Source: Bipolaris cookei (taxonomy: Eukaryota; Ascomycota; Dothideomycetes; Pleosporales; Pleosporaceae). From it: a stretch of 64,000 nucleotides of DNA. The stretch lies in contig NRSV01000005.1 of the NCBI GenBank assembly GCA_002286855.1, positions 744,001 to 808,000 on the forward strand, given 5' to 3'. The notes under the pieces are model-generated. The model saw only the letters and a program-made list of their open reading frames with translations. It ran no database searches and was not told the origin of the DNA. Within the stretch, counting starts at the first letter, position 1, and the number at the start of each line of letters is the position of its first letter. The position numbers were made by a program, and so were the translations under genes. Shown in pieces: positions 43,380 through 54,800 of the stretch.

Positions 43380-43778
43380 TCATAGGTAGACGCCATCATC
43401 ACCCTCATCTTGCGCTGTGGTTCCATCGGTGCCCTCTTCCCTCGCTGCGCCATTCGTCGCAGCAGGTGCGCTTCCATTCGTGTTTCCCTCGTCTTCCTTT
43501 GGCCTCCATGGCAGACCTCGCACGTCCTGTACCTCGTGCTTGATCGCCTCTTTCCTCTCTTCAAATCTCTTTATAACCTGCTTATTTTCCAGGAGCGCCT
43601 CGTAGCAGTCCTTGTCGTCATGTTCGCGTGCAAACTCCTCAAGCTGCTGGTTGCTTGATTCGAGATGCATGAGTTGATTTGTGAGTTCCGAGTATTTTGC
43701 ATAGAGTGATCCAACAGGGAGGTCTTCGAGTGCTTTTGAGAACCGTATGAAGGAGATAGGTGCAGCGTCGGCAGACAT
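43380..43778 (-). CDS. Small conserved coiled-coil protein (132 aa)
   Basis: A single exon of 132 residues. Residues 1-85 are helical with coiled-coil heptads (SLYAKYSELTNQLMHLESSNQQLEEFAREH, then LENKQVIKRFEERKEAIKHEVQDV). The segment GLPWRP follows, and the last 40 residues are a disordered Gly/Ala/Asp/Glu tail. The start (MSADAAPISFIRFSKALEDLP) has a normal acetylatable N-terminus and no targeting signal. The compact helical core and acidic tail suggest a subunit of a larger complex. I recognise the sequence as conserved-looking but cannot name the family. It lies in an otherwise gene-poor stretch, with an inverted-repeat element about 280 bases upstream of its start. Confidence 0.78.
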   Translation of the reverse strand: MSADAAPISFIRFSKALEDLPVGSLYAKYSELTNQLMHLESSNQQLEEFAREHDDKDCYEALLENKQVIKRFEERKEAIKHEVQDVRGLPWRPKEDEGNTNGSAPAATNGAAREEGTDGTTAQDEGDDGVYL

Positions 43779-44060
43779 GGTTATTGCAAATACGGGAGAC
43801 TAGCCTGGAGTTGCGGATGTGTTTCCGGATTTGAGTGGCGCTGTGGAAGTGACGAGCGGTCCCTAGCTCTTTGTGCGAGAGATATTCAGTGCAAAGATGC
43901 GGTAGTGGCGGAAGTCCAGAGGTAAAGCTGGTATTGTCCGAAAGTTGTGGTGGGGTAGCTGACGCCATGAGCTATTGACCCCACTTCACTCACGATTGTT
44001 CCAGTCAGTGGGTAATTACAAACCCCTATTTGCAAACAACTTTGAATTGTCTTTTATAAC

Positions 44061-44480
44061 GTGCGGGATCAGTGAGCTGGCTAGATCAGTAAGCTGGCCG
44101 CCCGAAAAACCACCAAAAATCGCAAAAATCGACCCTTGCAAATTCAACAACGCGTAGATAATAAACTCTATAAATCTAACTCTAGCCTTTCCTACTTATC
44201 TTGAAGCTCTAAGCTTAGTAAATGAATACCTAATTTAATAGATTTCCAGAGCTAGTGATTTGGGGGCTAAAACTTGATAAAATCTCAATATCTCAGTCCC
44301 CCAAAGGTATATTTGTCTAGAATCCCAGTAAGAGCTTTAAGGTACGTAGAAAAGGCCAGAGTTAGATTTATAGAGTTTATTATCTACGCGTTGTTGAATT
44401 TGCAAGGGTCGATTTTTGCGATTTTTGGTGGTTTTTCGGGCGGCCAGCTTACTGATCTAGCCAGCTCACCGATCCCGCAC
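44061..44480. mobile_element. 420-bp element with 150-bp inverted terminal arms (MITE/foldback-like)
   Basis: The left arm 44061-44210 and right arm 44331-44480 are reverse complements over 150 bases with about six mismatches and no indel; the ends are GTGCGGGATC... and ...GATCCCGCAC. The 120-base centre is AT-rich and non-coding. No target-site duplication is obvious (left flank TTATAAC, right flank ATTAATT). It encodes no protein, so it resembles a non-autonomous miniature inverted-repeat or foldback element. The source transposon is unknown. Confidence 0.82.
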
Positions 44481-44571
44481 ATTAATTAATGGAAATTATA
44501 AGCCATTGGTCATTTCACCAAATCTGTATTAAACAATATTAATTTATAAATTTGCAGTTATTTTAAATCAT

Positions 44572-44670
44572 GGCACTTTGGCGGAGTGGTTAACGCGCTG
44601 GCCTGCTAGTCCCATTAGGGAAAGTCAGCCAGTTCCTTCGGGAGCGTGTGTTCGAATCACACAGGTGTCG
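44572..44670 (+). tRNA. tRNA-Ser (anticodon GCT) with 18-base intron
   Basis: The acceptor arms GGCACTT and AGGTGTC pair over seven positions, two or three as G-U. The A box is TGGCGGAGTGG and the T arm GTGTG-TTCGAAT-CACAC contains the B box. Anticodon GCT is at 44605-44607. The stem CTGGC pairs with GCCAG (44628-44632) only if 18 bases, 44609-44626, are removed right after position 37, the usual intron site. The long variable arm (TTCCTTCGGGAGC) confirms a serine tRNA. The mature RNA would be 81 bases plus CCA. Confidence 0.93.
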
Positions 44671-44683
44671 CAACGACCACGCA

Positions 44684-44690
44684 TTTTTTT
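44684..44690 (+). terminator. RNA polymerase III terminator of tRNA-Ser
   Basis: A run of seven T residues starts 14 bases after the tRNA 3' end, as expected for RNA polymerase III termination. Confidence 0.75.
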
Positions 44691-45110
44691 GGCTTTCGTC
44701 AGGCATCCTTCATGGTTATCTTATCGGTGCTCCTTAAATTTTTGTTCCTTATATGAAAATTTGGCCTAGGTACCTAATGTGCTGGTTTGTGTAACAATTT
44801 TTGCAGGATTTAATATTCATTATTGATACTGAATTGCAGTTACACTAAGTATTGTAAATAGCAAACAACAGACATACAGATAATTATAGGAGTACGGAAT
44901 TTTCTTTGTTCAGGAAATTAGCTCCCAAAATCATTGTGAGTGTATTGCATTTTTTTTTGCAATAATTGCATGCTACGTAACGTTTAATTCGAATTGGCAG
45001 AAATGCATTGCACACGTAACCACAAATCAACAAAACTACATCACGAGTGAAATTCTCTTGCAATTTAATAATACACGGTACTCAATTGATATTCTCTAAT
45101 ATTCTCTCCG
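44691..45110. other. AT-rich intergenic region
   Basis: 420 bases, AT-rich, between the tRNA and the 3' end of the next gene. No feature seen. Confidence 0.5.
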
Positions 45111-46418
45111 CTACCTACCCGGGTTCATACCAGGCATAAGATCCGGCTTATCCAGCACCATACCCCTAAGTAGAATCCACTGTCTCAGACCCTCCCACTC
45201 CTCGCCCTCCTCATCACCTCGTCTCCACTCCTCCTTGAACCCCCACGCACACGCAATGCGATCCAACGCCGCGCGCTCATCCTCTCTCAGGTAACGATCC
45301 AAAAGGGGGACACCAGGACGCCAAACAACGCGGTCGTGATGGTCGTTGTATGTAGTCAAAGCGACGAAGCCAAGAGTACCGGTACACATAACGTAAGTAC
45401 TCAGACCAGCGAAAGCGTAAAGTTTGAACGTCCATGGGTCAATGAAGCCGCTGTATACAGAAAGTTCCTGTGCAATCATATAGAGAGCGAGGGGCGTGAT
45501 ACCCGCTAGAACTCCCGGAAGACCCAATTTAGTGACCATGCGGTGGCGCCGCCAGGCAGGGGCGCGGTAGGTGTGGTCGACTACATCCAAGGCTAGGGCA
45601 AGGTCCTTTGCGTCAATTGCAGCCGTGAGCGCTTCGTCGGCGAGATCGGCAGGAATAACTTGCTTTGTGGCTTTGGGGGAGGGGCGAGAGAATTTGGGAG
45701 GCGATGAGCCTTCGACCGGGACGGGTTTGTTTGCGTAGAGGTAGAGTGCTTCTGGGATGGTTTTTGGGTGGGCGAGAAGGCGCTGGAGGTGGATGTATAT
45801 GGCGAGGACGTTGGGAGAGAGGAAAACTTTCTCGTGCTTGATTAGGTCTTTGGCGAGCTTGGAGAGGTAGGATGGCGATGGTAGTGCATCGAGGCTTAGG
45901 TGCTTTGATCTTATTTTCTTTTCAGTCTTTTGAACGTCATCGCTGCCGAGTCCGGAGAGTATTGCTCCCGCTGAACTCTGTCTTATGGGCCCTTTTATTC
46001 GCAACGGCTGTCGGGACCGTATTGCTATCGCGTGTTGCGCAATCTCTGTTAAACCTTCGAGTGCCTCCAAGACCTTTGCCTCTGGCTCCACCTTGGGGGA
46101 ATCGTAGATTTCTTTTATTTGAGCCTCCACCACGGCCAAACTTGCCCTCAGTACTGCTATGCGCTCCGACGTCTGGAAGCTTTCGTCATCGCCTCTTTCA
46201 GCTGCTGATGCGGCCTTCTGGGCAGTCGTCGTAATCCTTCGTACGTGTGTCCGATTGACTAAAGAGGATGATGGCGCAGTTTGCCGCCGTGTCGCGGGGG
46301 CCTTGATGGCTGATGTGAAGCGGAACGCGCGGCGACTTCCAGGCTGCCGCAGTATGTAGTCACACAATTGACATACTGTGGGCGTTTGGGGGCGCATTGG
46401 TAATTTTCCAGGGTTCAT
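45111..46418 (-). CDS. Mitochondrial membrane protein of unknown function (435 aa)
   Basis: A single exon from the ATG at 46418 encodes 435 residues; a later in-frame ATG at 46400 is possible. The first 70 residues (MRPQTPTVCQLCDYILRQPGSRRAFRFTS..., RRITTTAQKAAS) are Arg/Ser/Thr-rich and look like a mitochondrial presequence. A soluble helical middle part (residues 90-300, with PSPSYLSKLAKDLIKHEKVFLSPNVLAIYIHLQRLL) precedes two membrane helices near LPGVLAGITPLALYMIAQELSV and LYAFAGLSTYVMCTGTLGFVAL. A charged C-terminus follows, with EWRRGDEEGEEWEGLRQWILLRGMVLD. Inner-membrane location is inferred. I cannot assign a function. It is divergent from verprolin, 246 bases apart. Confidence 0.84.
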   Translation of the reverse strand: MNPGKLPMRPQTPTVCQLCDYILRQPGSRRAFRFTSAIKAPATRRQTAPSSSLVNRTHVRRITTTAQKAASAAERGDDESFQTSERIAVLRASLAVVEAQIKEIYDSPKVEPEAKVLEALEGLTEIAQHAIAIRSRQPLRIKGPIRQSSAGAILSGLGSDDVQKTEKKIRSKHLSLDALPSPSYLSKLAKDLIKHEKVFLSPNVLAIYIHLQRLLAHPKTIPEALYLYANKPVPVEGSSPPKFSRPSPKATKQVIPADLADEALTAAIDAKDLALALDVVDHTYRAPAWRRHRMVTKLGLPGVLAGITPLALYMIAQELSVYSGFIDPWTFKLYAFAGLSTYVMCTGTLGFVALTTYNDHHDRVVWRPGVPLLDRYLREDERAALDRIACAWGFKEEWRRGDEEGEEWEGLRQWILLRGMVLDKPDLMPGMNPGR

Positions 46419-46664
46419 CGGATGTGGTCGAGGCCACAGCGGGCGCGGTGAAGGTCGGGTGACATAGCGGTGGGCGGTCGAGGATTGGGATGCCAGCTGC
46501 CAAGCTGTGACGGAATGTTCCCACCACAACCATCACTCGATCACCACACTCTGTCACACGCCGACACTTGCAACCAGGCAGCGAGTGACTGCAAATATAT
46601 CCAGAATCTTTGCAAAACAACAAAAAACAGCGAAACCAAATCGAAGCGCGGCACATATCCCACC

Positions 46665-48156
46665 ATGCCACCACCACCCCCTCCGCCTCCGCCCATGCCT
46701 CCCATGGGTCGAGGAGCTGGAGGGCCACCGCCGCCACCGCCTATGCCGGGGATGAAGGCGCCAGGAGGGAAACCGCCGTCAGGAGCAGGAAGAGTACGTT
46801 GCATTTATGGCGGGGGCAGGCCAGACACCGCGCCTCTGGCTGTTGGGCATCAAGAGAGCTATCGCTAATGGGACACAGGGTGCACTTTTAGGAGACATCA
46901 GTAAGGGCATGAAGCTGAAGAAAGTCACACAAATCAACGATCGGTCGGCGCCAATAGTAGGCAAAGTGAGCGGTGGGGCAAGTGCAGCGCCCATGGGAGC
47001 ACCAGCAATTCCCGGTATGGGCAAGCCGCCCGCAGTCCCTGGGCTTGCGCCGCCAGTTCCTGGAGGAGCAAACCGCGCAAGAAGCAACAGTGATACTGAT
47101 AGCAGTGCCGGACTGGCCGCACCACCACAGCTGGGAGGGTTGTTCGCGGGCGGCATGCCCAAGCTGAGGAAGTCGGGCGGTGTCAAGACTGGCGCGGACC
47201 AAGACCATGCGCCATACCTCTCAGATCCCGAATCAAATCGCGCTTCAGCACCCGCACTACCACGAGGAGCAGCACCAAAGCCTCCAGGAGCGCCCCCCTC
47301 AGCACCTCCTGCGCCGCCAGGTGTACGGCCAAGTATCAACGCTCTTCGTGGAGAGTCGCGGCCGTCTTCGGTAGCCAGTATCAGTGGAAAGCCCAAGCCA
47401 CCACCGCCAATTGGAAAGAAACCACCTATCCCACCTCCCTCATCTCGAAAGCCATCTAACCTTGCTCCTCCACCGCCAGCACCCTCCCCAGTTCGCGCAC
47501 CGCCCGTACCAGGAAGCGCCCCTCCTCCACCGCCTCCAGTTTCCACACCCTCCGCACCACCACCACCGCCGCCGCCTCCTGCATCAACGTCGCCACGGCC
47601 CACTGGACTTCCTCCGGCGCCCCCTCCTCTACCTCCTTCGCCAGCGCCACGAGCGCCAGCGCGGTCGACACCCCCCCCACCACCTCCACCGGATGACGAC
47701 GAGTACGACCCGTATAAATATAACTCTCACGCACCCTCGGTACCTGCACCGCCACCGCCTCCAAACGGTCATGCGCCATCACTCGCAGAAATAGCAGCCC
47801 GAAATGCCTTTGGTCACTCAACGCCCGCTGCCCCGCCGCCACCCCCTCCAGCCTCACCACCAAGCGCACGCGCGCCTCCCCCGCCCGTCGTTGCGCCTCC
47901 AAGCCGATCATCTACACCTTCGCGCTCCATGATGGACCCAGCTTCGTACACGTTGACAAACGGCGGATCAAGTACCAAGAGTCACAGCAGCTCGGGCGGC
48001 GGCCAAAAAGGAAGAGTCAGACCCATCCACGACTTGCGCTGGCGATTCCAGGACGAAGGCCAATTTCCCCGCCCCCGCGAATTCACAGGTAGCACCAAGA
48101 AATATCGTGCTGGACGGGGTAGCAGTGTTCCTTTGGATCTTAGCGCTTACGAGTGA
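46665..48156 (+). CDS. vrp1: Verprolin / WASP-interacting protein (468 aa)
   Basis: Two exons, 46665-46793 and 46879-48156, encode 468 residues. The N-terminus is a run of prolines (profilin-binding type). The second exon starts exactly at the WH2 actin-binding motif, GALLGDISKGMKLKKVTQINDRS (residues 44-66). The centre is very Pro-rich with SH3-ligand runs such as PPPPIGKKPPIPPP. The C-terminus IHDLRWRFQDEGQFPRPREF is the WASP-binding segment of verprolins, and it ends SVPLDLSAYE. The protein binds monomeric actin and stabilises WASP/Las17 to promote Arp2/3 actin patches at endocytic sites and tips. Removal of intron 46794-46878 (GTACGT...ACAG) is needed to join the two parts. Length is shorter than yeast Vrp1 but usual for filamentous fungi. 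Confidence 0.92.
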
Positions 48157-48369
48157 AAGACTTGTTGCTTGGTAAAAATAAACAAAAGTCTGGAGCAAAG
48201 CTTGGGGGGAATTGTGCAAGTGCGGGGGGTTTTTGGTCTTCTTTTCGAACTTTTTGGATGTTGACTAGTTTCATGGCGGGGTAAGGGGGGGGAGGGGTTG
48301 GGGGTATTTTATCGACGTTTAGCCTTGGCGTTTAGGGCGCTTTAGTGGCTGGCTCTTTCTTTTCTTTTT

Positions 48370-48406
<37 letters not shown>

Positions 48407-48879
48407 CGCGGAGGGAGGGGGAAGTAGGGGTGTATTGCATTTTGTTAGATGGGTGGATTGTTTGAGAGAAAGAAATCAAAATCAAAATTGTGTCATGCGT
48501 GGATGTGTATATAGTATTTCTTTTTCGAAGAGGAAGAAAGCAGAGGTGATGTCACGTGCATTGTAGAGTCGGGGCGTTGGGATGCGCTTGTGATGTGTTT
48601 GGGTGAGATTAGTGTCATTTGTGGAGTTGTATGGTAATTGCAACAGGATACGCTATGGATAGGGGCTCGAACGGGAAAAGGCTTAGAAGAAGAGGCATGC
48701 ATTTAACTATTAAACATTAATTGATCTAGAGTAAGCATCTCCATCAAGTGAGACGTGGTATCTGCCCCATTCTCTCCTGACCACCGGCAGATCACCCATC
48801 TGGAACCATGCCAATTTCCCAAAGCCCTGCGCAACCCAAACCCAAAACCTCATGCCAGTAAACTCTAGTACCCAGCAAC
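48157..48879. other. Convergent intergenic region with poly-G tract
   Basis: 723 bases between two convergent genes. It holds the 3' UTRs and the long G run at 48372-48404. Nothing else seen. Confidence 0.5.
48372..48404. repeat. Poly-G homopolymer of 33 bases
   Basis: 33 consecutive G residues follow a TTTCTTTTTTT run. The length may be partly a sequencing or assembly artefact; homopolymers of this size are unstable and G-quadruplex forming. Confidence 0.8.
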
Positions 48880-51800
48880 TCAATACTCGATCCTATCAAA
48901 ATCACCTTCCTCCAACGCAACACCGCTCAAAATCTTTCCCATATGCGTCTTCTCGACACCCTCACCCTCACGACGAATCTTCATGAGCAAAACACGTAAA
49001 AAGGGTACAGGCGACTTCGTGAGACCCCATTTCCCAGCCGGAGGATCAATGAAACCATCGGCATACACCTGCTGGCCTTCTTCCGCCCTGCCTTGCAGGA
49101 GACCCAGGAAATCACAGAGCTCGTTGTACTCAGCTAGGGAGCGCAGATACAGACTGCCAGCGAATAGGTTGAGTTGCATGATCAAGCTGCGTGAGACGGA
49201 GCTTGGAGTGAATGTATGACCGATATTGTACAAGGTGAGATTGTCAAGGGGTGCGTAACTGACGTTGGCGCGGGCGGCGAACAGGTGAAGTGTGACTTTC
49301 TTGTGCTCACGGATCAATGGCAGCAATTGATTCGCCTCATGGGGGCTGATGACGATGAGATTGCTGACATTCCGTGGGTGACGCGGGTCCGGTACAGAAA
49401 GTACAAATTGTACAGGTCGCTGATAGGAGTCTGAGATGAAAGAGGCACGACTCGAGCCTGGAGGTACGCGGACTGTGTACATAAAGTCTAGTGTTACCAA
49501 CAGATCGCTTGGGAACTCTCCCAGATTCGTGATTCTACCCGCACTAGTCGTTCTCAGTGCTTGAAATGCTGGCTTCCATGCTTCTAAGTCCGTAACAAGT
49601 TCACCAGTAGTGACCAGTCGCATGAGATGTTCATGGACTCGATGCGCGCGAGCATCTAAGCGTGGGGGGCGTTCGATTTGGCGCTCTTCTTCAATCTCGG
49701 GTGCAAGCTCCCTCTCTTGCTCTTCACTCAATGTAGCGGATCCGAAGTTCGTGGCTTCGAAATCGCGGCACCGTGATATAATCTTGTCGATGTTGGGATT
49801 AGACATGTCCCAGTTGCTGAGCTGTGCGAAACGATTTGTGTCCTGAGTGCGAGGCTTGTACCGCGTTTCCAGATCAACGGCTTCATTCTCCAGAAAAGCT
49901 GTCACCTCACCCTTCGTAGTGTTGGCGCCATTTATGAGGTTCTTGTGTCGTTCAAACCGTTCGCCTTGTACTGCCCACAAGGGGAGACTCCTTTTCAAGT
50001 CAGACCATGTCTCTCCGATTGCCCATGACAGTACGTCGCGAGTATTAATCTGGGCATCTGAAGGTTTTCCAGTCCGTTCATAGATCTTGGTTTTGATTTC
50101 CGCGGGGACAATAAATGTAATGGCTTGTCCATGACCCAGTTTCCTCATCCGCATTGCAGCTTGTGTGAGACGATCCTTGCTCAACTGGCTACCCAGTGTG
50201 AGTGCAGCGCGGTAATGGCGTGGAAGCTTCAAGTCTGTTCCACGCGTATGCGCCTCGTCTAGGTAGACCACGCATGAATCTAGCATCTTGGCGTAGGGCG
50301 ATGTCTGGAATGAATCAACCCGAGAGCTGCGATCGAGCACTGATAATTCTTCATTCTCGAAGTAGACTGCCGCCTGGACGTCGCTGCTGCGTATCTTCAG
50401 CCATGCCTCAGCAACCTGTCGGTTATTCTGTTCAAGGATCGAAGCTCCACAATCCAACAAGACCCTAACATCTGAATTCAAGTTTTCGATGAACGTCAGC
50501 AGATGCTCACCATCACTGGTAGCGCTACCAGTTCTGCGCACAGGGAGAATCTCCACCGAGGTCTCGTTCATTAACAGATACGAAAGCACCTGTGCATTGG
50601 TATGGTGCTGACTTGGTAGATCAAGATGTTTGATGTTGAGCGGGAGTAAATGTAGGGTATCGTTTGTACCGGAAAATCCGGCCGTTGGGTACGGCTTCTT
50701 GATCGCGAGGTCCCAACCTGACGCACTAAGCTTCTGAGGGAATTGCTTGAGTTGTTTCGGAAAGACCAAACGTGCAAGGTAATAATCAATCGCGTTCTTC
50801 GAATGTCTCAAACTAGGAAACACTTCCGTCATGCATTGATGTCGATCTCGAATACTAATCCCGGAAAGTTGTTGAAATGCCTTTGGCAGGGTGGAAGATG
50901 CGGTGCGAACAAACCCATCATAGTATATGACCGATTGATCAGATCTCAATATATGGGTGATTGTATCAAAGAGTTCATTGTCGGTCAACCCCTGATAGTA
51001 GTATGACAAGAGCGTGAGAATGATGACGACGTCGGGATGGGAGAACTCAGACCTCGGTGAAGGCGAGTCTTTGCTCCTATATGGTACCTGTTTTCACCAA
51101 GTCATTATATGCTTTGCGCAATATAAATTTGAGCATTTTACTTACTGCGAGTGAAGTACTGGGCGTACGGGAATGATCTAGGCCGAAATTGACTCGGTAC
51201 CGCTTGGTTGTGAATATGAATCGAAGAACACCATCAGCAAACAAGCCGCGTAGCAAGAGTAGAGGAGACTTTGTAGTTTCGGTCCAAAACTTGCTTTTCT
51301 CAACTGCATTCACTTCATCAAGATTTAAGTCCGTCTGAGTAATGTAGCGGATGATTGCGTCTTGCACGGTTGGTGGTTGTGACCTTGAAGGAATACCAAT
51401 ACCTTGTTGAACAACATGCACTGCCAGCAGGCGCAAGGCCCGAGCAGCAGAGTCAGAACGCAAGAATCTGATTCGTGGGAACTTGCTGTTGCCATCTTCT
51501 TGGATGTCGACTGCATCAGGCAGCTCTTTCTTCACCTGGGCAGCTACAGATGCCAGAGGTGTTAGGACATCCTGAATGATGAACCATCGTACAGGAGCAA
51601 ACTCAATCAGTTGTTGCTCTCCCATAGTGTATATCAGTTCAAATTTTACGGAAAAGTTTTCGTCACTCTCGTCGACGCAGTCGACCGAGACTCTGTCGAA
51701 GAACTCTTGGGTCGACAGTAGCGACCGGGCTGTTTCTTGCTGGTCAAGGAGGACGCATTCTACAGCCATGAGTTTGAAAGATAGAATATGCTCAGGTTGA

Positions 51801-54800
51801 ATCAGAAGCACGCCACGGTTGGCGATACACTCGTCGTAGATCTGGCGGATGGTCTGAGCATCATTGGCATTAAGTCGAAGGTTACGTGAGAAGGGCATTT
51901 GGTAGATCCTTCTACCCAACATTCCTCCAAGCTTAGCCACAAGCATTTGTAGCATTTGCTTGCTCTGGGGCTTTGCAACTATGACCCTCACTAGCCTAGT
52001 AAATTGAGTTAGTAAAATCTAGGTTGGTGGATGAGAGGACTTACTTCTCTTTGTCACCATGATGAGCGCTCAGAATTGGAACAATGGTGGTCGATTTGCC
52101 ACCTCCCATCAATAGCTGCAGTACCACGTTTTGCCCATTCTCCGGTGAACGCATCTGGCTTGCGATATATTCTTGCTCTTTGCGAACTAGGATGCCGCTT
52201 TCGGCCTCGAGGAGAAGCGTCTCGGGGAATTGGCGCACATCCCAGTTGGAGTGCCCAATGTGTTGTAACTCTTCAATAAGCTCTACCGGCTTGCTGGAGA
52301 GACGAACCAACCTCTGAGCCCTCTGCAGATTAGTTATGGCCAAAGCATATTCTATAATGACCTCTTTCCAGTCTTCCGGCAAAAGTTCGAAGCGATCTCG
52401 ATGCAGCTGACTGAGCCAAAAGGTAGGCGAAGCTCGCGGCGCATGCTTGGTCTGGAATTCAATCTCGCTACTGAACAGACCTTCGAATGAGGAGGCGATC
52501 TTGTGGAGATGCTCGAGACAGTCACCTAAATATTCTTGCAGAATGGTTGCGGCATTGACAACCAGATCTTGGTGTGTGTAATTGGTGTTGAGATGTTTTT
52601 CGAAGGCGTTGCAGCTCATACGTAGATGTTCAACGTATTCTCGCTCACGTTTCGATTTAGAATATGTAATGAGGTGCTGGCAAAGATCTTCGAGCCTCTC
52701 CATTGTCTGGGAATGCATCTTACGCTCATGTGTTTTCGCAATCGTGATTTGTGGCTCAGATGGTGTGGGAAAATTCAGACCTGAAACTGACAAAGATGTT
52801 AGGAAGCTCGCTTTGAACAAAATCGCGAATACATGATACGCTGGACTAGAAGATAAGGGAAACCTACCATGTTGGCACGTGGAAGGCGTGGAGGCAGCAA
52901 AAATACTCCCTATGCTATAAAAGCGATCACTAGCGTTAAGGCCAGCCTTTCTTTGAGGTAGAGCAAGGCAATAATGCGGCTGAGGTACGCTCAAGACATT
53001 CTGACGCGCCAGTACTTCTGTTGACCGCCCAAGATAGTCCAGGAACTGGCGATTGTCGTACCAGCTTTTAAAATAATCTTGAATTCTCACCATTGCTTTG
53101 GAAAGATCAAGATACCTCGTGTACTCAACTTTTGACTCTACATAAGGTGTTCGAATAGATGCTTGGTTTTGTAAGTCTTCAGCAACACCCTCGATTGCTT
53201 TGTTCTTCCGAGAATCAAACACTGCCTCGATTCGCCTTTCGTGTTGTCCAAAAGTCTCGTGGTTCATTCTGGGTAATGTAGCTTCCGCAGATGTATTGAA
53301 GGATCTGGAATTTTGAACAAGAATCGCGCGTATCTCTTTGGCTTCATATTCATATCCCCGTGCCAGATCGAACCGGGAAGTAGCAGGCGGCTGTACGGCT
53401 GCCATTTCTTGTAGCCTGGAGAATGCCACCAGAGCTTGAATCGCAGCTATGTCAGCATCCTTGGCAAATGCCATTGTGCAAAGCCATGTCGCTAAACTGT
53501 AGTGGTTACCGGCTTTGGGGAGGGCTCGATGTAGCGTGCACCAACTTGCCACAAAGTGCTTTGAGGAATCTTCAAGCCATTTAGAATCATACCCAAGACT
53601 CTCAGGATCGAATGAATCGTCAACACCTTGAACAGTAGCTCCTTGGAAATGCTTGCGAATAAGATTTTCCTTGAGATCCATGATACAGCTGTGCAAAGCA
53701 GCTTCATCGCGGAGGGCTAGAATGCCGGCGATGAAGGCATGACGACCCCTCTCGTTTTGCACTATGTCTCTAGCCTGGTACTGAATGTCATGAGCTGTGT
53801 TGAACTCCCCAGCACCAAATCCTGCAACGCGGAAGGTACTTGATCGTAGCATATCGCGTTGGTCCAAGTGGCGGTCCGATAGCAAAGCCAATTTCTGTTG
53901 AGCATTATCGATCAAGGAAAAGACTGCGTTGCCTGGATGAAACAATCGCGTCTTGGCGGCTTGGTTCAGCAAATTGGATACCATCATTCGAAAGGAGCCA
54001 GGTTGAGACAGTGATGGAAGACGCTCATCCCACTCAACGTTTTGCATCACCCTCAGGTTTTCAGGATACCACTGCCTCTTTGCGGAAAGCTCGGCTATAC
54101 GACACAGAAGCTCTACGTTCGCCGGGGTGAGAATGTCGAATGAATGTACTGCTGCTGACCCGAGGATCTCAAGGCTGCTTTCTGTACCAGTGCGGTACGT
54201 CAACGGATCTGGAAGACATCCGGAGGTGATAGCATGCAGGTAGCTTAAAAAAAGTCGACTCTGCATCTCCGAAGTATCCAATAGTCTACCGAGATCTGTA
54301 TCCATAGTGTATGCATACACCTTGTGAACATTTCCCTTGTTGATTGACACAGTGGGGTGATGGCCAGAATAATGATCACTGGAGTAAATGATGCTCGATG
54401 TATCAAAGGTTTTGGGCGCTGGTATGAGGACCAATCGTTCTGCCGTATGCTTGTTCACGAGCACAAGCTTGCTGACCAAGCCGACAAGAGTATCAATGCT
54501 CTGGTTTGGATCAATGCTCATGTCGCGGTACTGGTAAGAGTAAATCAAATCTCCTCCTTGCTCGATGTAAAACCCGAGCTGAAGTCGAGGAAGCTCAATG
54601 TTGATCGTTTGAGTTGTGGTATCGAGCTTGGCATGTATATGCTTTCCTTCTTCCAGTGACCGTAGTATCTTGGAAAGCATTTTCTCAGACTGACTTTCTA
54701 AACTGATCAAGATCTTACATCCATTTATCAGTCGCCAAGCACTGTTATGAGCATTGCGAGCCAAACGCCACTCTTCAGGTGCTGACTCCCATGGGCTATC

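Noticed and set aside
43639..43968. 109-codon frame as an alternative upstream exon of the 132-residue gene
   Set aside because: It is in another frame, and the 132-residue gene has a complete ATG-to-stop reading without it.
46779..47603. 274-codon Gly-rich frame antisense to verprolin
   Set aside because: It mirrors the proline codons of verprolin and has no independent evidence.
48880..51009. Treating the four long minus-strand frames between 48880 and 58512 as separate genes
   Set aside because: Short GT-AG introns join them in phase and restore family sequence, so they are one gene.
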